Part shown: positions 60,276-64,000 of the stretch, in pieces | Position numbering within the stretch: position 1 is the stretch's first letter | How the letters are laid out: each line of letters begins with the position of its first letter | From: Bacteroidales bacterium | Lineage (GTDB): Bacteria; Bacteroidota; Bacteroidia; Bacteroidales; Tenuifilaceae | DNA: 64,000 nucleotides | Assembly (NCBI GenBank): GCA_013376985.1 | Contig: JACABB010000006.1 | Span: forward strand, 86,772-150,771 | Reading direction: 5' to 3' | The notes under the pieces: generated by a model | The model's input: the letters and a program-made list of their open reading frames with translations, nothing else | What the model was told of the DNA's origin: nothing | Database searches by the model: none | Translations under genes and position numbers: made by a program

Positions 60276-62006
60276 ATGTCAGCAAATAATCAATCATTCA
60301 ACAAAATAGCCAATGGTGAACCCAAAAAGATATTACTGGGAATGCTACCTTATTGGCCAGCGCAAATACCACCGGTAGGAATATCTTGTCTTAAATCATA
60401 TTTAACACCGCGAGGATTTAACGTAAAAGTATTTGACTGTACAGTTAACGTTGCTTTTAAAATTTTGTATGATAAATACTTTGCAGTACTTGAAAATATT
60501 ATTCCACCAAACAAAAAAGGAAATTTTTACGGTATTGGATTGGATGTTATCAGAAATCATTTAATGGCGCACATAAACTACAAAGATGAAACTGATTACA
60601 AAGAACTGATTCGAATAATTGTAAACAAGACTTTCTTTACTGAAATTAATGATCAAGCAATAAAAACCTTAATTTGTTTTGCAGATGATTTTTATTCAAT
60701 ACTAAAAGAATTAATCATTAACTATATAGAAACTGAAAAGCCCGATGTATTTGGCTTATCAGTATTTTCAGGCAATGTCCCTGCTTCACTTTATGCATTT
60801 AGGCTTGTAAAATCAAGATATCCACACATTTTGACGGTAATGGGAGGTGGTATTTTTTCCGACCAATTAGCTGAAAACACACCAAACCATGAATATTTTT
60901 TGCAAAGAACGGAAGATTGTATTGATAAAATAATTATTGGAGAAGGTGAAAAACTTTTTTATAAGTTATTGCAAGGAGAATTTCCTGAAAACAAGAGGGT
61001 TATTACACTTAATGATATTAACAAAGAGGTAATGGATTTATCAACATTGGATATTCCTGATTTTACGGATCTTGACTTAAATTGCTATCCTTATTCATCT
61101 GGATTTTCTTCCAGAAGTTGTCTTTATCAATGTGGCTTTTGTTCCGAAACAGTGATGTGGGGAAAATATCGGAAAAAGAGCCCTCAACAAACTGTTGAAG
61201 AGTTTGTAAAATTATTTAATCGTGATAAAAGACAGTTATTTTCATTAAGCGATTCGTTATTGAACCCTATTATCAACAAGTTATCTGTTGAATTCGTTCA
61301 ATCACCTTTGGCAATATACTGGGATGCTTGTTTACGGGCTTGTAAAGAGGCCTGCGATATTGATAATGTTTATCTATGGAGAAAAGCTGGTTTTTATAAG
61401 GCTTGGCTTGGCTTGGAAAGCGGCTCGCAAAAGGTATTAGATTTGATGGATAAAAGAATTACCATTGATCTTATTCAAAATTCAGTAAGAACGTTGGCTA
61501 GCATGGGAATTAAAACTGCAACTTTATGGTTGATAGGTTATCCCGGTGAAACAGAAGATGACTTCAAACAAACCCTTGACCTTATAGAAGAGTTAAAAGA
61601 TGATATATATGATGCTGAAGGGACTCCGTTTTGGTATTTTCTTAAAGGACAACCAAAGTCTGGCACCTGGGAAAACCAGGACAAAAGCATGTTGTTATAT
61701 CCAGATAAAGCCGCAGAATCATTGATTATTCAAACTTGGATACTTGACTCTGAGCCCAGAAGAGAAATGATTTATAACCGCTTGAGTCGATTTATTGAAC
61801 ACCTAAACAAGTGTGGAATACCGAATCCATATACTTTACATGATATGTATAAGGCCGATGAAAGATGGAAAAAACTTCATGAGAATGCCGTACCCTCAAT
61901 TATTGAGTTTAAAGACAATGCAAAATATATTGATGAGTGCAAGAGTATAAAGAAAGTAAGGCATCTGGAAACAGTTAATATTGAAAGAGGGGAGTTTAAC
62001 TTTTAA
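60276..62006 (+). CDS. B12-binding-type radical SAM protein
   Basis: The 576-residue protein has an N-terminal cobalamin-binding-like Rossmann region (about 15-230; PPVGISCLKSYL, FGLSVFSGN, TVMGGGIFS, IIGEGE) and a radical SAM core with the canonical C282-x3-C286-x2-C289 (SCLYQCGFCSE), followed by AWLGLESGSQKVLDLMDK and GYPGETEDDF. No clear DxHxxG lower-ligand motif is visible. Such enzymes (class B methylases, OxsB-like) methylate unactivated carbons or rearrange rings. Start ATG at 60310 also possible but 60276 fits better. It lies 56 bp after the dehydrogenase gene. Confidence 0.85.
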   Translation: MSANNQSFNKIANGEPKKILLGMLPYWPAQIPPVGISCLKSYLTPRGFNVKVFDCTVNVAFKILYDKYFAVLENIIPPNKKGNFYGIGLDVIRNHLMAHINYKDETDYKELIRIIVNKTFFTEINDQAIKTLICFADDFYSILKELIINYIETEKPDVFGLSVFSGNVPASLYAFRLVKSRYPHILTVMGGGIFSDQLAENTPNHEYFLQRTEDCIDKIIIGEGEKLFYKLLQGEFPENKRVITLNDINKEVMDLSTLDIPDFTDLDLNCYPYSSGFSSRSCLYQCGFCSETVMWGKYRKKSPQQTVEEFVKLFNRDKRQLFSLSDSLLNPIINKLSVEFVQSPLAIYWDACLRACKEACDIDNVYLWRKAGFYKAWLGLESGSQKVLDLMDKRITIDLIQNSVRTLASMGIKTATLWLIGYPGETEDDFKQTLDLIEELKDDIYDAEGTPFWYFLKGQPKSGTWENQDKSMLLYPDKAAESLIIQTWILDSEPRREMIYNRLSRFIEHLNKCGIPNPYTLHDMYKADERWKKLHENAVPSIIEFKDNAKYIDECKSIKKVRHLETVNIERGEFNF

Positions 62007-62065
62007 ATAGTTTAAGATAATCATTAAAATAGCATTACACCATTTTGAGATAAAAAATTAATTAT

Positions 62066-64000
62066 ATGACAACTGCAGAAATATTTAGTAATTCGGATGA
62101 AAGACTTGTTGCTGAGAGTATTAAAATCAAAGAAAAAAAATATTGGCGGGAAAAACTAAATGGAGAGCTTACAAAAACAACAATTTGGTATGATTATAAA
62201 ATTACCAAAGAACTATCAAAAACAGCACACCAAAAAGTTACTTATAAACTGAATGATAAAGTAACCCAGAGATTACTACAAATAAGTCATAATTCCGATC
62301 ATCGTCTACTAACTGTATTTTCAAGTTGTTTAACCATTTTTTTAAATAAATATACTGGTAATCTGGATATATTAATAGGCACATCTGTTCTAAAACAAGA
62401 AAATGAGGATGACAATTTTATTAATACAATACTTGTTCTTAGAAGTCTGATTAATAAAGAAAAAAGTTTTAAAGATACTTTAATAGAATTTAAAGATACA
62501 TTTTATAATGCCTTGGAAAATCAGAATTACCCATTAAAGGTACTTCTGAAAGAATTAGATATAATAAGTGATGACAATTCATCTTCATTATTGGATATAT
62601 TTATCACTCTAAGCCCTATTCAAGATAAAAAATACCTTGAAAATATCCACTATAATATGTTGTTTTCATTTGAAAAAAATAACAACGAAATTTCGGTTAC
62701 AATTGAATACAATAGCAGATTATATGAAATAAATACAATTAATCGGATAATCAAACATTTTAATTATTTATTAGAAGAAGCTGTTTTTAACGTTGATAAA
62801 AAAGTCAAGGAACTAGAGGTGGTCTCTATTGATGAAAAGAACCAAATATTGAACAACTTTAATCAATTTACCCGTGAATATCCCAAAAATAAATTTGTGT
62901 TTCAGTTATTTGAAGAACAGGTAGATAAAACGCCCAATAATGTTGCAGTAAAGGCCGATGGGAAAACAATTACTTACAGAGAATTAAATAGTAAAGCTAA
63001 TAAACTTGCACATTTACTAAAAGAAAGGAATGTTGGTTCCGAAAAAGTAGTGGCTTTACTAATGGACAATACAATTGATATGTTAGTTGCAATATTTGCA
63101 GTATTTAAAGCTGGTGGAGCCTATTTACCAATCGATCCGGATTACCCGCAAGAAAGGATATTAAATATCTTAAATGATTCAGGCGCAATTCTAGTATTGT
63201 CAAAGTCTTCTATTACAAAAAACTTTTCTTTTACGGATTTAATAGGTTTATCTCAAATTGAAGAAAAAATATTTAGAACCCCTGCTAGGCCAATTATACA
63301 AAACCTTGACTCGTTGCCCATCCCCGACCGTTCACTAATTAATTATGAAAAATATGCAGATTATATTGGACAAGGAATGGTTAAAAACACTTATATAAAC
63401 CTTTTTACTAGTAGAGGATGTCCTTATAAGTGTAGTTATTGTCATAAAATATGGCCTAATAAAAATATTGCAAGATCTGCGGAAAATATTTTTGAAGAAG
63501 TAAAGTTATTCTATGATATTGGAGTGAGGAGGTTTATAATAAGTGATGATATTTTTAATTTTAATATCAAAAATAGCACACGTTTTTTTGAGTTAATTAT
63601 TAAAAATAAATTGAAACTTGAGTTATTCTTTTCGGGTGGTTTACGGGGAGATATCTTAAATGAAGGGTATATTGATTTAATGATCGAAGCAGGTACTGTT
63701 AGCTTGGCTCTTGCCTTGGAGACTGCTTCACCTAGATTGCAAAGCTTCATAGGAAAAAATTTGAATATCGATCGTTTTAGGAGAAACACAGATTATATAT
63801 GCAAGAAATATCCGCATGTAATTACTGAATTATTTGCAATGCACGGTTTCCCAACGGAAACAGAAGAAGAAGCTCAGCTAACCATCAATTTTATCAAAGA
63901 ATCTAAATGGTTGCATTTTCCATACATCAATATCGTCCGTATTTACTCAAATACTGAGATGGAAAAGCTGGCTCTTCAACATGGAATATCTAAGGAGGCA
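62066..64000 (+). CDS. NRPS with truncated C domain and radical-SAM-interrupted adenylation domain (3' end cut)
   Basis: The frame from ATG 62066 stays open for 645 codons to the window edge. Residues 15-250 resemble only the C-terminal half of a condensation domain (KYWREKLNGE at the start, ENQNYPLKVLLKELD), with no HHxxxDG. Residues about 255-405 are an adenylation-domain N-terminus: the FQLFEEQVDKTPNNVAV start, TYRELN, and FKAGGAYLPIDPDYP (346-360, core A2). Before the expected TSGSTG core, the chain switches to a radical SAM domain: LPIPDRSLIN near 414, cluster Cys452-x3-Cys456-x2-Cys459 (SRGCPYKCSYC), then LALALETASPRLQ and HGFPTETEEEA. The rest of the A domain should follow beyond 64000. 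The gene lies 59 bp after the previous one. Confidence 0.88.
   Translation, partial: MTTAEIFSNSDERLVAESIKIKEKKYWREKLNGELTKTTIWYDYKITKELSKTAHQKVTYKLNDKVTQRLLQISHNSDHRLLTVFSSCLTIFLNKYTGNLDILIGTSVLKQENEDDNFINTILVLRSLINKEKSFKDTLIEFKDTFYNALENQNYPLKVLLKELDIISDDNSSSLLDIFITLSPIQDKKYLENIHYNMLFSFEKNNNEISVTIEYNSRLYEINTINRIIKHFNYLLEEAVFNVDKKVKELEVVSIDEKNQILNNFNQFTREYPKNKFVFQLFEEQVDKTPNNVAVKADGKTITYRELNSKANKLAHLLKERNVGSEKVVALLMDNTIDMLVAIFAVFKAGGAYLPIDPDYPQERILNILNDSGAILVLSKSSITKNFSFTDLIGLSQIEEKIFRTPARPIIQNLDSLPIPDRSLINYEKYADYIGQGMVKNTYINLFTSRGCPYKCSYCHKIWPNKNIARSAENIFEEVKLFYDIGVRRFIISDDIFNFNIKNSTRFFELIIKNKLKLELFFSGGLRGDILNEGYIDLMIEAGTVSLALALETASPRLQSFIGKNLNIDRFRRNTDYICKKYPHVITELFAMHGFPTETEEEAQLTINFIKESKWLHFPYINIVRIYSNTEMEKLALQHGISKEA

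Larger units (their letters stand above)
42724..64000 (+). other. Hybrid NRPS/PKS biosynthetic gene cluster (open at window end)
   Basis: Seven genes run on the + strand with gaps of 0-59 bp and overlaps of 4 and 17 bp: megasynthase, CX9CX2C radical SAM, capreomycidine-synthase-like PLP enzyme, LDH-like, leucine-dehydrogenase-like, B12-type radical SAM, and an NRPS with a radical-SAM-interrupted adenylation domain. No transporter, thioesterase, phosphopantetheinyl transferase or resistance gene is visible, so the cluster must continue beyond 64000. IS remnants border its left end. Confidence 0.9.

Overview
The window looks like a chromosomal segment of a Bacteroidota bacterium, probably Bacteroidales-like. 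Supporting signs are a FISUMP-domain lipoprotein, a TonB-dependent receptor with a carboxypeptidase-regulatory-like N-domain, DUF3127 and GIDE-domain proteins, a good match to the Bacteroidota promoter TTTG-N19-TAnnTTTG, AT-rich DNA and few Shine-Dalgarno sequences. The order-level guess is inference; there is no rRNA or tRNA to fix it.

Positions 1-40.7 kb are ordinary chromosome, mostly one- to three-gene units. They hold a cut FISUMP lipoprotein, a fused AmrB-AmrA (Memo/AMMECR1) lipoprotein, a tautomerase, TPR proteins including a TPR/SpoIIE-type phosphatase, a GtrA-like membrane protein, a znuACB-like metal uptake operon, lpdA, an ABC-F ATPase, rlmB, a patatin-like lipase, a guanine deaminase, an MscS-type channel, an M64 peptidase, DUF3127, an FKBP lipoprotein, mnmD, a GAF-PAS-AAA+ regulator with an altered GAFTGA loop, a MORN protein, a TonB receptor, small metabolic genes, an ABC-2 exporter, a repeat-rich surface protein, a MazG-like enzyme, a GIDE protein and a PlsC-like acyltransferase. 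Several intrinsic terminators and two structured leaders are visible.

Positions 40.9-42.7 kb are a scar: a decayed insertion sequence with matching 14-bp ends, remains of a second transposase, and an unusually GC-rich 270-bp patch directly before the biosynthetic genes.

Positions 42.7-64.0 kb are a hybrid NRPS/PKS operon, all on the + strand with gaps of at most about 60 bp, still open at the window end. A 4470-residue megasynthase reads C-A(Asn-like)-T-E / C-A(Asn-like)-T / KS-degenerate AT-KR-T / C. It is followed by a radical SAM enzyme with a CX9CX2C cluster motif, a capreomycidine-synthase-like PLP enzyme, a lactate/malate-dehydrogenase-like protein, a leucine-dehydrogenase-like protein, a B12-type radical SAM enzyme, and a second NRPS whose adenylation domain is interrupted by a complete-looking radical SAM core. 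The N-terminal C-A(Asn)-T-E module matches the acyl-D-Asn prodrug-loading architecture of colibactin and xenocoumacin assembly lines. Together the genes suggest a peptide-polyketide with a modified amino acid made or altered by radical chemistry. The interrupted adenylation domain is the most unusual item in the window.
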